Notes: a model not told the origin generated them from the sequence alone. A DNA stretch of 60,626 nt from Aggregatilineales bacterium (GCA_029976005.1 JARKOQ010000150.1:1-60626); one strand, 5' to 3'; numbered from the stretch's first letter, positions 19,939-28,769 are shown. Numbers and translations: made by a program.

Positions 19939-21447
19939 TTACGACTCGTCCGGCTGGCTTTTTTCGTCGCCCACCTGAATGGAACCGGCCGCCGGTGGCT
20001 GTTCGACCGTATCGTAGGTCGCCAGGTCGATCTCCAGGTATTCGACCGCGTCGACCTGCTTGAGGCTCAGCCCCATCCGGCGCTGGACGCGATCGATCTT
20101 GACGATGCGCAAGGTCAGTTCGTCGCCTTCCTTGACGACCTCGCGCGGGTGAGCGACCCGGTGTTCGGACAGCTCCGAAATATGGACCAGCCCTTCGATC
20201 TCCGGGGCATCGTCCAGGCAGGCAAACGCGCCGAACTTGGTCAGCTTGGTGACCTTGCCGCGCACCAGTTGCCCGACCCGGAACTTGCTCACCACGCGAT
20301 CCCAGGGGTCCTGCTCCAGGGCCTTCATGCTCAGGCCAATCCGGCGGCGGTCGTGATCCAGGCTGATGATCTTGACGTCCACTTCCTGGCCGACCGACAC
20401 GATTTCCTGCGGCTTGGTGACGTGCTTCCAGGACAGCTCGGTCAGATGGACGAGGCCGTCGGCCCCACCGAGATCGACGAATGCGCCGAAATCGGTCAGG
20501 CTCACGACGCGGCCCTTGTGGACGCTGCCCACCTTGAGCTGGCCGAGCAGATCGGCCTTGGCCTGGTCGCGGACTTCCTTCGCCGCCGCCCGCTCGGACA
20601 GGATCAGCCGGTTGCGGTTGCGATCGACCTCGACCACCTTGACGAAGATATCCTCGCCAATCATCGAGGCCCAGCGCTCCATCGGGCTGCCGCCCACGGC
20701 GCGCACCCGGCGTTCCTCGCGGACCTGGCTGGCCGGCACAAAGCCGCGCACGCGGCCAAAGCGGACGATCAGGCCGCCTTTGTTGTAGCCGGAGACCTTG
20801 CCGGTGTACATGTCCTGCGATTCGAGGTATTCCTGGGCCTGGCGCCAGTCTCGCTCTTCCAGGGCGCGCGTCAGGGAGAGCACCGCCTGCCCGCCGCGGT
20901 TGATGGGATTGAGCACGTAGACCAGCACGGGGCGGCCCACCTGCAATTCATCCAGCCCCTGGCGATCCATCCGGGCCAGCTCGCGGCCGGAGACAATCCC
21001 CTGAATCTCATCCAACTGGACCAGGATTTCCATGGGCGACGTGGCGATCACCGTGCCTTCCACGATGTCCCCACGGCGGTACTTGGAAGCAGGCCGTTCC
21101 TCGCCAGCCGGCGCCTGGGCTTCGACCTCTTCCTCGACTTCGTCCTCGCCTTCGGCGGATGCGTCTTCGAACACCTCGACGTCACCGGCGACGTCATCGA
21201 AATCCGCTTCGGCTTCCCCTGCCAAGGCTTCGGCCGCCGGCTGTTCAGCCGCCGGCTGCTCAGCCGCCAGAACCTCCGCGGCGGCGATCTCCTCGATCGC
21301 CAGCGCCGGCGCATCCTCCACAACAGGGGGTACAGACTCCTGCGCGACCGGTACCGACGGATTTTCGGTCTCGGCATCCGGGGTCACAGGGCCGGTCTCA
21401 TTGACCGGCAGGTCATTTTGATTGGACTGGGCGGAATTGAGAGACAT
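19939..21447 (-). CDS. rpsA: 30S ribosomal protein S1-like RNA-binding protein
   Basis: Product of 502 aa. An acidic Ala/Glu/Pro-rich leader covers residues 1-115. Four S1 (OB-fold) repeats follow, with signatures GDIVEGTVIA, YTGKVSGYNKGGLIV, GRVVSLTDFGAFVDLGGADGLVHLTELSW and GKVTKLTKFGAFACL...GLVHISELS. S1 recruits mRNA to the ribosome; four repeats are usual outside Proteobacteria. ATG 21447 is preceded by TGGAGTG, so the longer frame to 21588 is not used. Single gene with its own promoter and terminator. Confidence 0.9.
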   Translation of the reverse strand: MSLNSAQSNQNDLPVNETGPVTPDAETENPSVPVAQESVPPVVEDAPALAIEEIAAAEVLAAEQPAAEQPAAEALAGEAEADFDDVAGDVEVFEDASAEGEDEVEEEVEAQAPAGEERPASKYRRGDIVEGTVIATSPMEILVQLDEIQGIVSGRELARMDRQGLDELQVGRPVLVYVLNPINRGGQAVLSLTRALEERDWRQAQEYLESQDMYTGKVSGYNKGGLIVRFGRVRGFVPASQVREERRVRAVGGSPMERWASMIGEDIFVKVVEVDRNRNRLILSERAAAKEVRDQAKADLLGQLKVGSVHKGRVVSLTDFGAFVDLGGADGLVHLTELSWKHVTKPQEIVSVGQEVDVKIISLDHDRRRIGLSMKALEQDPWDRVVSKFRVGQLVRGKVTKLTKFGAFACLDDAPEIEGLVHISELSEHRVAHPREVVKEGDELTLRIVKIDRVQRRMGLSLKQVDAVEYLEIDLATYDTVEQPPAAGSIQVGDEKSQPDES

Positions 21448-21483
21448 TAACGGCACTCCAGGGCGGAATCGGGCAACAGAGTG

Positions 21484-21513
21484 ATTATAACATCGTGCTG
21501 CACATACAATCAA
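21484..21513 (-). promoter_or_regulatory. promoter of the S1 gene
   Basis: TTGATT (21513-21508), 18-bp spacer, TATAAT (21489-21484), 37 bp ahead of the start codon. Confidence 0.75.
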
Positions 21514-21614
21514 ACACCAAACTATCCAATCCTGAATCGAACCAATCCAAAACCTCCACAAAAGTCGATTGCGGCGCGCCGGGGGCATTTTCCCCCTAAT
21601 TTCGTCGGTTTGGT

Positions 21615-21645
21615 TTGATGCGATCGCCGCGGCGGGTGGTATAAT
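21615..21645 (+). promoter_or_regulatory. promoter of the chelatase locus
   Basis: TTGATG, 19-bp spacer, extended -10 TGGTATAAT. The TTTGATGCGATCGCC around the -35 resembles the inner half of the MITE terminal repeat, possibly a remnant. Confidence 0.6.
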
Positions 21646-21699
21646 CCCCTCCGCAATTGAATCGGGTCGCGTTGATTCGGATACGAAGAAGGTTTACTC

Positions 21700-22806
21700 A
21701 TGCATCGGACAGCCATCTACCCTTTCACAGCCATTGTGGGCCAGGAGCGCATGAAGCGCGCTCTGATCCTGAATGCCGTCAACCAGCGCATCGGCGGCGT
21801 CCTCGTACGCGGCGAGCGCGGCACGGCCAAATCCACTGCGGCCCGGGCGCTGGCTGCCCTCCTGCCGGATGTCGATGTCGTCGCCGACTGCCGTTTCGGC
21901 TGCGACCCCTACCAGCCTGAATATTTCTGCGACGAATGCCGCGAGCGCGCCGCGAAGCACGAAACGCTGCCCGCCAAGAAACGCCGCACGCCGTTCATCG
22001 ACCTGCCCGTCAGCGCCACCGAAGACCGCGTCGTCGGTACGCTGGACATCGAAAAGGCGATCCAGAAGGGCGAGCGCCACTTCGAGCCGGGCGTGCTGGC
22101 CAACGCCAACCGCGGCATCCTGTACGTGGACGAAGTCAACCTGCTCGACGACCACGTGGTCGACCTGCTGCTCGACTCGGCCGCGATGGGCATCAACGTG
22201 GTCGAGCGCGAAGGGATCAGCTTCCAGCACCCGGCCCGCTTCATCCTGGTCGGCACGATGAACCCTGAGGAAGGCGACCTGCGGCCCCAACTGCTGGACC
22301 GCTTCGCCCTGTCCGTCGAGGTGCGCGGCCTGGAGGAACCCCGCGAACGGATGATGATCCTCCAGCGCCACATCGCGTTCGAGGAAGACCCGGCCGGCTT
22401 CCGCGAGCTGTGGCTGCCCCAGGAGCGCGAGCTGGGCGAGCAAATCCGGCGCGCCCAGGCCATTGTCGACACGGTCAAATACACCAGCCGCGATCTGTAC
22501 ACCATCGCTACCCTGACCGCTTCCCTCCACATCGACGGCCACCGCGCCGACCTGGTGATCCTCAAGGCGGCCCGCGCCCACGCGGCCTTCGAAGGCCGCG
22601 CCCAGATCAACGAGCGCGACATCCTGCTGGCGACCGAGCTGGCAATCCCCCACCGGCTCAAGCGCGGCCCGTTCCAGGACATCAAGATGAGCGTGAAGGA
22701 GCTGGAGGAGCGCGTCGAGCAGATCAGCACCGACTGGAAGGGCGACGAAACCGAGCCGGACCCCAATTCGGACGAGACCTCGGCTAAAAAAAAAGTGACG
22801 CCATAA
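21700..22806 (+). CDS. chlI: AAA+ chelatase subunit, ChlI/BchI-like (and N-terminal part of ChlD)
   Basis: Product of 368 aa, the usual length of ChlI. It has Walker A GERGTAKST, a Cys-rich insertion (CRFGCDP...CDEC), Walker B ILYVDEVNLLDD, sensor NPEEG, Arg-finger LLDRFALSV and a C-terminal lid helix bundle. ChlI with ChlD forms the ATPase ring that drives metal insertion by ChlH (Mg) or CobN (Co). Codons 363-365 are AAA AAA AAA, three codons from the stop. A -1 slip there joins this frame to the VWA frame downstream. The start is ATG 21700. No chlH or cobN lies in the window, so the metal is not decided. Confidence 0.88.
   Translation: MHRTAIYPFTAIVGQERMKRALILNAVNQRIGGVLVRGERGTAKSTAARALAALLPDVDVVADCRFGCDPYQPEYFCDECRERAAKHETLPAKKRRTPFIDLPVSATEDRVVGTLDIEKAIQKGERHFEPGVLANANRGILYVDEVNLLDDHVVDLLLDSAAMGINVVEREGISFQHPARFILVGTMNPEEGDLRPQLLDRFALSVEVRGLEEPRERMMILQRHIAFEEDPAGFRELWLPQERELGEQIRRAQAIVDTVKYTSRDLYTIATLTASLHIDGHRADLVILKAARAHAAFEGRAQINERDILLATELAIPHRLKRGPFQDIKMSVKELEERVEQISTDWKGDETEPDPNSDETSAKKKVTP
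22786..22794 (+). promoter_or_regulatory. A9 slippery run, candidate programmed -1 frameshift/slippage site
   Basis: Zero frame reads GCT AAA AAA AAA GTG ACG CCA TAA. Slipping back one base gives AGT GAC GCC ATA ACC and stays open through the VWA gene to 23762. The fused product is about 687 aa, the size of ChlD, while unslipped product is 368 aa, the size of ChlI. Nine A residues are enough for polymerase slippage as well as ribosomal shifting. No convincing stimulatory SD or hairpin was identified. Confidence 0.65.
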
Positions 22807-22853
22807 CCCCGGAAGGCACCGACGAAACTCCCGACCACGGCGAGGCCCAGCCG

Positions 22854-23762
22854 ATGCCGCAGTCGGTCTTCGACAAGGCCGATGCCCACTGGTGGGAAGG
22901 TGGCAAGAAGGTCGACAGCGGGCAGGAGTTCTCGCCTCGGATGCTCAACACGCCGCTGGACAAGCTCACCCGCCGGACTTCCGGGCGGCGTTCCAGCACG
23001 CGCACCAACCGCAAGCGCGGGCGCTACATCCAGGCCCGCCCGCTCCACCAGGGGGAGCGCCCGCGCGACCTCGCCTTTGACGCCACCATCCGGGCCGCGG
23101 CCCCCTTCCAGAAGCGCCGCCGCATCACCGACCGCAGCGGCCTGGCCTATACCATCAAGCGCCAGGACTTGCAGGAAAAGGTGCGAGTCCGCAAGGCCGC
23201 CAACCTGGTCCTGTTCGTGGTCGATGCCTCGTGGAGCATGGCCGTGGCCGAACGCATGACCGCCACCAAGGGCGCGATCATGTCCCTGCTGACCGACGCC
23301 TACCAGCGCCGCGACCGGGTGGGGCTGGTCGTCTTTCAGAAGGACCGCGCCACGCTCGTCCTGCCGCCCACCAATTCCGTGATGCTCGCCAAGAAGGCCC
23401 TGGCCGATATCCCCGTCGGCGGCAAGACGCCGCTTTCAGCCGGCCTGACCCTGGCTTACGAGATCATCAAGCAGGAAACCACCCTGCACCCGGACGTCGA
23501 GCCGCTGATGCTGCTCATGACCGACGGCGCGGGCAACGTCAGCATGACCGAGATGCCTCCCCAGGAAGAAGCCCACCGCGCCGCCGACCGTTTCCAGCAG
23601 ACCCACATCCGCACGGTGACGGTCAACATGGAACATGCCGCCTTCGACCAGGGGCTGGCCCAGCAAATCGCCGACCGGATGGGCGGGCCGTGTTACACCC
23701 TGGCCGATCTCAAGGCCGAACTGCTCTACGAGACCGTTCGCCGCGAGTTGGACGGCGGCTAA
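22854..23762 (+). CDS. chlD: VWA domain chelatase protein, C-terminal part of ChlD/BchD
   Basis: 302 aa if started at ATG 22854, whose upstream GAGG gives a usable SD. The frame is open back to the A9 run, and the extra residues form an acidic Pro/Glu linker like the one in ChlD. The VWA domain has MIDAS residues DASWS, GGKTPLSAG and MTDGAGN, with an integrin-I-like fold. I read it as the second half of a ChlD made by -1 slippage from the preceding frame. Independent initiation as a separate VWA subunit is the alternative. Confidence 0.85.
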   Translation: MPQSVFDKADAHWWEGGKKVDSGQEFSPRMLNTPLDKLTRRTSGRRSSTRTNRKRGRYIQARPLHQGERPRDLAFDATIRAAAPFQKRRRITDRSGLAYTIKRQDLQEKVRVRKAANLVLFVVDASWSMAVAERMTATKGAIMSLLTDAYQRRDRVGLVVFQKDRATLVLPPTNSVMLAKKALADIPVGGKTPLSAGLTLAYEIIKQETTLHPDVEPLMLLMTDGAGNVSMTEMPPQEEAHRAADRFQQTHIRTVTVNMEHAAFDQGLAQQIADRMGGPCYTLADLKAELLYETVRRELDGG

Positions 23763-23784
23763 CCACGCCGCCGGCCGTGCAAAC

Positions 23785-23818
23785 AAAAAAACGCCGGGGA
23801 GCGCTTCCCCGGCGTCTT
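23785..23818. terminator. bidirectional terminator
   Basis: ACGCCGGGG-A-GCGC-T-CCCCGGCGT stem between convergent genes, with seven A on the left (T7 for the minus strand) and CTTCGTT on the right. Confidence 0.9.
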
Positions 23819-23829
23819 CGTTATAGAGC

Positions 23830-25194
23830 CTAGCGCCCCGCGCCTTCCGGCAGCGCCCCACCCTGGCGCGCCGAGCCAGCACCCAGCAAATCATCACCCT
23901 CATGGCTGGCTTCGCCCAGCGCCACCGACTCGCGCACGTTGATCCGGCTCAGCAGGATCAGGGCCCCGACCAGCATCAGCCCCTCGATCACGAAGACCGT
24001 GCCATAGGCCAGCAGCGGGTTGCCGGTCAGGCCGCGCAAGGTATCCACGATCGCCCCGCCGAACAGGTTGCCGACCGCCTCGCCCAGCTCGCTGGCCGCG
24101 CCCCACACGCCCATCAGGAAGCCCGCCCGGACCAGGGTCGTGAAGTCGATCACGGCCGCCAGCGCCCCGGCGAAAGCCAGCCCCGTCCCCAGACCGAGCA
24201 CCAGCACCAGCCCCCGGAACATCCCAACGCTGCCCAGCGCCCCGGCGGCGATGATCCCCAGGAAGACGAGGATATTGGCCGTCAGGCCGATGCGCAGCAC
24301 CGGCCGGTAACCGAAGCGCTTGATCAGCCAGCCCCCGGACAGGGCCAGTGAAAGGATCGCCCCGGTGCCCCAATACGAGGTCAGGCGCGTCGTCTCCGAG
24401 ACGGACATGCCCAGCACCAGCGCGCCGAATGGCTCCAGCAGGATGTCCTGGGCCTGGGTGCCGACGATCGAGAGCATCACGAACACGAAAAAGAGCCGGG
24501 CCTGCCGGTCGCGCCAGATCAGGTCGCGGAAGGTCAACCAGAACGAGGTGCGCGCCGCCCGGCGGGAAGCGGCCTCGGCCCGCCGGGTGCGCGGTTCCTG
24601 GCGCAACACGGCGATCCCGGTCAGGACGAAGGCCAGCGCCGCCACGCCGAACGCGACCGCGATCAGGCGTCCGGCCGTGAACGGCTCCAACAGCCGGCCC
24701 AGCACGATCGCCCCGCCGATAATCCCGACAAACATCGGCACCTTGTAGAGCGTGATGGCGCGCGAGCGGGCATCCCCCTCGAATTTGTCGGCGATCAGGG
24801 CCTCGAACGTGTTGCTGGCGAGGTGCTTGCCCACCCCGTAGCCCATGAAAGCCACCAGCAGGCCCAGCACGGCCAGGGCCGCCAGCGAGGCGCTGTTGAT
24901 CGCCAGCGTCGTGGCCAGGACAACCCCCACCGCCGAGAGCAGCGCGCCGAGCAGGATGTACGGCTCGCGGCGCAATCCCAGCAGTGGGAAGGCATCCGAG
25001 CGGTAGCCAAGCCACATCCGCAGCGGCGAAAAGAGCAGCGGCACCGCCAGGAACAGCCCGACCAGCGTGGCCGGGATGGACAGCTCGACAATCATTACGC
25101 GGTTGAGCGTGCCGGTGATGAAGACCCCCACCAGACCCAGGACAAACGGGAAGCCTGCCATGCGCGCGTAGTTCAGGCCGCGAGCCACGTTCAT
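23830..25194 (-). CDS. BCD-family (PucC-like) MFS transporter
   Basis: Product of 454 aa with about 12 membrane helices. Typical of the bacteriochlorophyll-delivery/PucC branch are RMWLGYRSDA between helices 2 and 3, KHLASNTFEALIAD, and QDILLEPFGALVLGMSVSETTRLT at the start of the second half. PucC proteins assist light-harvesting complex assembly, but relatives occur in non-phototrophs. It converges on the chelatase locus, which makes a tetrapyrrole link tempting but unproved. ATG 25194 follows GGAGAAG. Confidence 0.85.
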   Translation of the reverse strand: MNVARGLNYARMAGFPFVLGLVGVFITGTLNRVMIVELSIPATLVGLFLAVPLLFSPLRMWLGYRSDAFPLLGLRREPYILLGALLSAVGVVLATTLAINSASLAALAVLGLLVAFMGYGVGKHLASNTFEALIADKFEGDARSRAITLYKVPMFVGIIGGAIVLGRLLEPFTAGRLIAVAFGVAALAFVLTGIAVLRQEPRTRRAEAASRRAARTSFWLTFRDLIWRDRQARLFFVFVMLSIVGTQAQDILLEPFGALVLGMSVSETTRLTSYWGTGAILSLALSGGWLIKRFGYRPVLRIGLTANILVFLGIIAAGALGSVGMFRGLVLVLGLGTGLAFAGALAAVIDFTTLVRAGFLMGVWGAASELGEAVGNLFGGAIVDTLRGLTGNPLLAYGTVFVIEGLMLVGALILLSRINVRESVALGEASHEGDDLLGAGSARQGGALPEGAGR

Positions 25195-25232
25195 GCTGTT
25201 CTTCTCCAGAGAAAACCTGATAAACAGTATCT

Positions 25233-25260
25233 ATAATAAGTATTTTTCTCAGTTTTTCAA
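25233..25260 (-). promoter_or_regulatory. promoter of the MFS gene
   Basis: TTGAAA (25260-25255), 16-bp spacer, TATTAT (25238-25233), in an AT-rich patch unlike its surroundings. Confidence 0.6.
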
Positions 25261-25322
25261 CGGAGATTTTATGAGATTCGAGCAAATTCAGTGGATTCTC
25301 ATGCGGCATTTTCGCAGAAAAC

Positions 25323-25356
25323 AGCGGCGGAATTCGTCCAGAACTCCGCCGCCGCT
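25323..25356 (-). terminator. hairpin after the hydrolase gene
   Basis: Minus-strand AGCGGCGGCGGA stem with TCCGCCGCT, followed by GTTTTCTG. Adjacent 25374-25389 is a half copy of the TTTCAACTCAACAC repeat. Confidence 0.6.
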
Positions 25357-25419
25357 TGATGTCTGTCCCAGTCTGTGTTGAGTTGAAACGTACCCAAGAG
25401 CCTCTGCCTCGCAAGCGCG

Positions 25420-26172
25420 CTAACCGAGGCCGCCCAGGAACATGGCGACCGCCCCGTAGAAAGCCTCCGGCTCCGACCACATCAGGGGATGCCCGCCCCG
25501 GTTGTACAGGAAGACCTGGCAGTCCGGAATCGCCAGGGCCATCGCCTGCTGGCGCGCGCCCAGGGTCGGGATGGCGTCGTCGCGCAGGCTGCCGGTCAGC
25601 AGCACCGGGCAGGCGATCCGCGCCAGCCGCCCGCCGAACCAGTCCGCGCCGGCATCGGCAAAGCGCCGGATCAGGTCGCTGTCGGCCTCGACCACCCGCG
25701 CCCAGTCGTCGCCGTGGCCGTGCTGCCAGAACCCGACCTGACCGGGCGTGCGGGCGTCGCGTTTGGCCATTTCCACGCGCAGGCTGTCCGGGTCCCAGAC
25801 GTCGATGCAGCTATCGGCGATCACCGCCCGCACCCGCTCCGGGTGCAGGATGGCAGCCAGCAGGGCGATGACGCCGCCGCCGCTGGTGCCGCAGACAAGC
25901 GCGGTTTCCTCGCCCAGGTGCGCGACGAGGGCGGCGGCATCATGCGCGCCCTGTTCCCACCAGTCGTCCGGCCAGCGATCCAGCCGGCCGGACTGCCCGG
26001 TGCCCGCGAAGTCGAGCGATACGGCGCGCAGTCCGAACTGCTGGCTCAGGCGGCGCAGATCCCCCTCGTGGTGGGCGGACGACGCGGTCGCGCCGGGCAA
26101 TACCAGACACAGCGGCCCCTCCCCGCTGGCACGGTAGTGCAACCGGCGCCCGGCGGAAGTGAAGTAAGGCAT
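25420..26172 (-). CDS. alpha/beta-hydrolase
   Basis: Product of 250 aa. LVLPGATASSAHH forms the oxyanion loop, GTSGGGVI holds the nucleophile Ser (GxSxG), Asp lies in the SLRDDAIP region and His in RGGHPLMW, giving a complete triad in the expected order. The substrate cannot be told. ATG 26172 is used because TGGAGA precedes it and the fold starts at once (YFTSAGRRLHYRASGEG). The upstream extension comes from the intergenic repeat. Confidence 0.88.
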   Translation of the reverse strand: MPYFTSAGRRLHYRASGEGPLCLVLPGATASSAHHEGDLRRLSQQFGLRAVSLDFAGTGQSGRLDRWPDDWWEQGAHDAAALVAHLGEETALVCGTSGGGVIALLAAILHPERVRAVIADSCIDVWDPDSLRVEMAKRDARTPGQVGFWQHGHGDDWARVVEADSDLIRRFADAGADWFGGRLARIACPVLLTGSLRDDAIPTLGARQQAMALAIPDCQVFLYNRGGHPLMWSEPEAFYGAVAMFLGGLG

Positions 26173-26217
26173 GGGGTTTCTCCATCGAGTGAGTGGGGCA
26201 ACCGAAAAAAGACACAT

Positions 26218-26298
26218 CGAACCGCCAGGACGCAGAAGACGCCAAGAAAAGCTGAGCGTTCTGCTTTTCCTTTGCGTTCCTGGCGTCTTGGCGGTTCG
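26218..26298. repeat. GAACCGCC palindromic intergenic element
   Basis: Arms CGAACCGCCAGGACGC and GCGTCTTGGCGGTTCG face each other around a short centre (TGAGCG). Fills the gap between two minus-strand genes and could fold as a terminator for the epimerase gene upstream. Confidence 0.75.
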
Positions 26299-26328
26299 CC
26301 GTTTTTTGCCGTCCGGCCTTTGCGCCCC

Positions 26329-27312
26329 CTACACCATCCCGTGGGCGCGGTACCAGTCGAAGGTATCGCGGAGGCTGTCCGGCACGTTCACGCGCGGCTC
26401 GCCCAGCTCCGCCCAGGCCTTGTCGCAGTTGAAGTAGATACGCCGGCCGCTCGCCCGAATCTGGTCGCCGTTGGCGGGAATGGGGAGGCGCAGCGCGCGG
26501 CCCGTGTCGACCAGCCCACCCAGGACCGGCATTGCCCAGCCAGGCATGTGCAGCCACGGGGGGCGGACGCCAATCACGTCCGCGATCAGGCGAATCCAGG
26601 CCTTGTGGCTCAGGTCGACCGCCCCCAGGATGTAGCGCTCGGCGGTGCGGCCCCGCTCCGCCGCAGCCAGGTGAGCCGCCGCCACGTCGCGCACGTCGAT
26701 CAGAGTCACCCCGCCGGGCGGGATGCCGGGCAGGTGGCCGCGCGCCATCTCGATCAACAGGCTGCCCGCGCCCTGGTAGACGTCGCCGGGGCCGATGACC
26801 ACCGCCGGGTTGACGATCACCGCGTCCAGCCCGTCGATCACGGCCTTGTAAACCTCGATCTCGGCCAGGAATTTGCTGTGCGCATAGGGGAATTCCGCCG
26901 GAGACTGGTTGAACGTCACCGTCTCGTCCGCCGGGAAGCCGTCGTCGCGCCGCCCAATGGCGGCGGCGCTGCTGGTGAAGACCAGCCGCCGGACTCCGGC
27001 CTGTTTGGCCGCCGCCAGCACGTTGCGCGTGCCCTCGACGTTGACCTTGTACATCCAGCCGACCGGCTGCCGCCAGTAATCCGATACGGCCGCCACGTGA
27101 AAAACCCACTCGCAGCCCTCCATCGCCGGGATCAGCGAGGCCGGGTCGAGGACGTCGCCCACGAATGGATCGTAGCCTTGCAGCCCTTCGAGGGCCTCCG
27201 TCCGGCTGGTAGTCCGCTTGAGGACACGGGGCGTATGTCCGGCTTCCAGCAGCGCCCGGACGACGTGCGCCCCCACGAATCCCGTGCCCCCTGTAACGAG
27301 CGCCTTGACCAT
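26329..27312 (-). CDS. NAD(P)-dependent epimerase/dehydratase (extended SDR)
   Basis: Product of 327 aa. The N-terminal Rossmann motif is GGTGFVG, the active-site Ser lies in VFTSSAA, and YAHSKFLAE gives the YxxxK pair. The order resembles dihydroflavonol-reductase/3-beta-HSD-like NAD-dependent epimerases. ATG 27312 is chosen because MVKALVTGGTGFVGAH is the normal family start. Neither it nor the upstream ATG has a good SD. It could act on a sugar nucleotide or a lipid-type substrate. Confidence 0.88.
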   Translation of the reverse strand: MVKALVTGGTGFVGAHVVRALLEAGHTPRVLKRTTSRTEALEGLQGYDPFVGDVLDPASLIPAMEGCEWVFHVAAVSDYWRQPVGWMYKVNVEGTRNVLAAAKQAGVRRLVFTSSAAAIGRRDDGFPADETVTFNQSPAEFPYAHSKFLAEIEVYKAVIDGLDAVIVNPAVVIGPGDVYQGAGSLLIEMARGHLPGIPPGGVTLIDVRDVAAAHLAAAERGRTAERYILGAVDLSHKAWIRLIADVIGVRPPWLHMPGWAMPVLGGLVDTGRALRLPIPANGDQIRASGRRIYFNCDKAWAELGEPRVNVPDSLRDTFDWYRAHGMV

Positions 27313-27410
27313 GATAATGTCCGTTCTCGGAGAATGAGGCATTCTCCAACCAATTCCCCACCGATTCAGGCCGCTATTCTACCCCCGCCCGGCCCAATCA
27401 AAAACAGCAG

Positions 27411-27538
27411 GAACCGCCAAGGCGCCAAGAACGCTAAGGAAAAACATGGAGACAAGCGAAAAATACACCGAAAAGCGTACAAGCACGAAAACCTCAAAAA
27501 CTCGCGTTTCCTCCTCATTCCTGGCATTCTGGCGGTTC
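27411..27538. repeat. GAACCGCC element, degraded copy
   Basis: Left arm GAACCGCCAAGGCGCCAAG, right arm CTGGCATTCTGGCGGTTC, with a poorly conserved middle. It lies in the divergent gap between the epimerase and MscS genes. The rest of that gap (27539-27644) holds no other clear signal. Confidence 0.6.
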
Positions 27539-27644
27539 GCATTGCCTTTTGACGCGACGACTCCGGTGCCCCGAAAGTTGCGGAAGGGGGCGCTTTCTGG
27601 CAAGATACGCTCGGAACCGGCTCACAGACACCTCAGGTCACAGG

Positions 27645-28748
27645 ATGGACATGGATAGTCTTTTCGCACGTCCACTGGAAGAGATCGGGCTGCGCCTCGC
27701 CCTGGCGGCGGGCGCGCTGGTGATCATTTTCGCCCTGCCCCGCCTCATCGCCCGGCTGATCGGGCCGCTTTTGCAGCGGATCGCCGCGCGCGAAGCACAG
27801 AACGGCGAGGGCGACCTGCTGGACGCCCTGACCACCCCCATCCGGCTGGTCATGATCGCGCTCGGCCTGTACGTCGCGGCGGCGCTCCTGCTGCCGAAGG
27901 GCGTCCCGGAATTCGTCCAGCAGCTCTCCCGCACCCTGATCATCATCAGCCTCTTCAGCCTGCTCTACAAAATGGTCGGCCGGTTCACGCGCTCGACTCG
28001 CCTCCTGGCCGGTCTGACCGGCCTGCGCATCGACGAGCAGCTTCTGCCCTTCCTGCGCACCGGCATCCAGATCGTCCTGGTCGCGCTGGCGATCGTGATC
28101 GTCCTGCAGGAGTGGAAGTACGACGTCAACGGCCTGATCGCCGGGCTGGGCCTCAGCGGGCTGGCCTTCGCCCTGGCAGCGGAAGATACCGTTGCCAACC
28201 TGTTCGGCTTCACGACCATCGTCGGCGACCGGCCGCTGACCGTGGGCGAATACATCGCCACGCCGGACGTGTCCGGCACGGTCGAGCGGGTTGGCTTTCG
28301 CTCCACACGCATCCGCCAACCCGATCAGGCCGTGGTGACCATCCCCAACAGCAAGCTCGCCAGTTCCGTGATCACCAACTGGTCGCGCCTGTCCAAGCGC
28401 CGCCTGGACTTCACCCTCGGCCTGGACTACGGCCCGACCAGCGCCCAGATGCGCGCCCTGCTTGACCGCCTGGAGACTCTGCTCAGGAGCCGCGAGCGGG
28501 TGGAAGCGACCTCGATCCAGGTGCTCTTCACCGGCTTCAAAGAAAACTCGCTCGACGTGCGGCTGATCTGCTTCATCCGCCACAAGGACTGGCTGGACTT
28601 CATGCGCGAGCAGCAGGAGATCATGCTCCAGATCATGGACATCGTGGCCGCGCTCGGCCTGGACTATGCCAACCCCAACCGCCCCCTGATCGTGGAGCAG
28701 GCGCGCCTCGCTCCGCCCGCCGCGCCGCCCGAAGCGGAATCGCAGTAG
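27645..28748 (+). CDS. MscS-family mechanosensitive ion channel
   Basis: Product of 367 aa. Three membrane helices lie at about residues 15-35, 65-85 and 90-110, with further helices before the pore. The pore-lining helix is LIAGLGLSGLAFALAAED, rich in Gly and Ala as in MscS TM3. The MscS beta domain follows (GDRPLTVGEYI...GTVERVGFRSTRIR, VTIPNSKLASSVITNWSR). It releases osmolytes on hypo-osmotic shock. ATG 27645 or 27651 could start it; CAGGTCACAGG precedes the first. Confidence 0.92.
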   Translation: MDMDSLFARPLEEIGLRLALAAGALVIIFALPRLIARLIGPLLQRIAAREAQNGEGDLLDALTTPIRLVMIALGLYVAAALLLPKGVPEFVQQLSRTLIIISLFSLLYKMVGRFTRSTRLLAGLTGLRIDEQLLPFLRTGIQIVLVALAIVIVLQEWKYDVNGLIAGLGLSGLAFALAAEDTVANLFGFTTIVGDRPLTVGEYIATPDVSGTVERVGFRSTRIRQPDQAVVTIPNSKLASSVITNWSRLSKRRLDFTLGLDYGPTSAQMRALLDRLETLLRSRERVEATSIQVLFTGFKENSLDVRLICFIRHKDWLDFMREQQEIMLQIMDIVAALGLDYANPNRPLIVEQARLAPPAAPPEAESQ

Positions 28749-28769
28749 GGCGGTTCGCGAACCCCCCTA
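28746..28769. terminator. palindrome spanning two stop codons
   Basis: TAGGG-GGTTCGCGAACC-CCCTA-like inverted repeat that contains the TAG of the MscS gene and the TAG of the facing glycosyltransferase. No T-tract. A longer relative is at 45457-45521. Confidence 0.5.

Noticed and set aside
23830..25194. Direct proof of a photosynthesis gene cluster
   Set aside because: PucC-like carriers and ChlI/D-like proteins also occur without photosynthesis; no other bch or puf gene is in the window.
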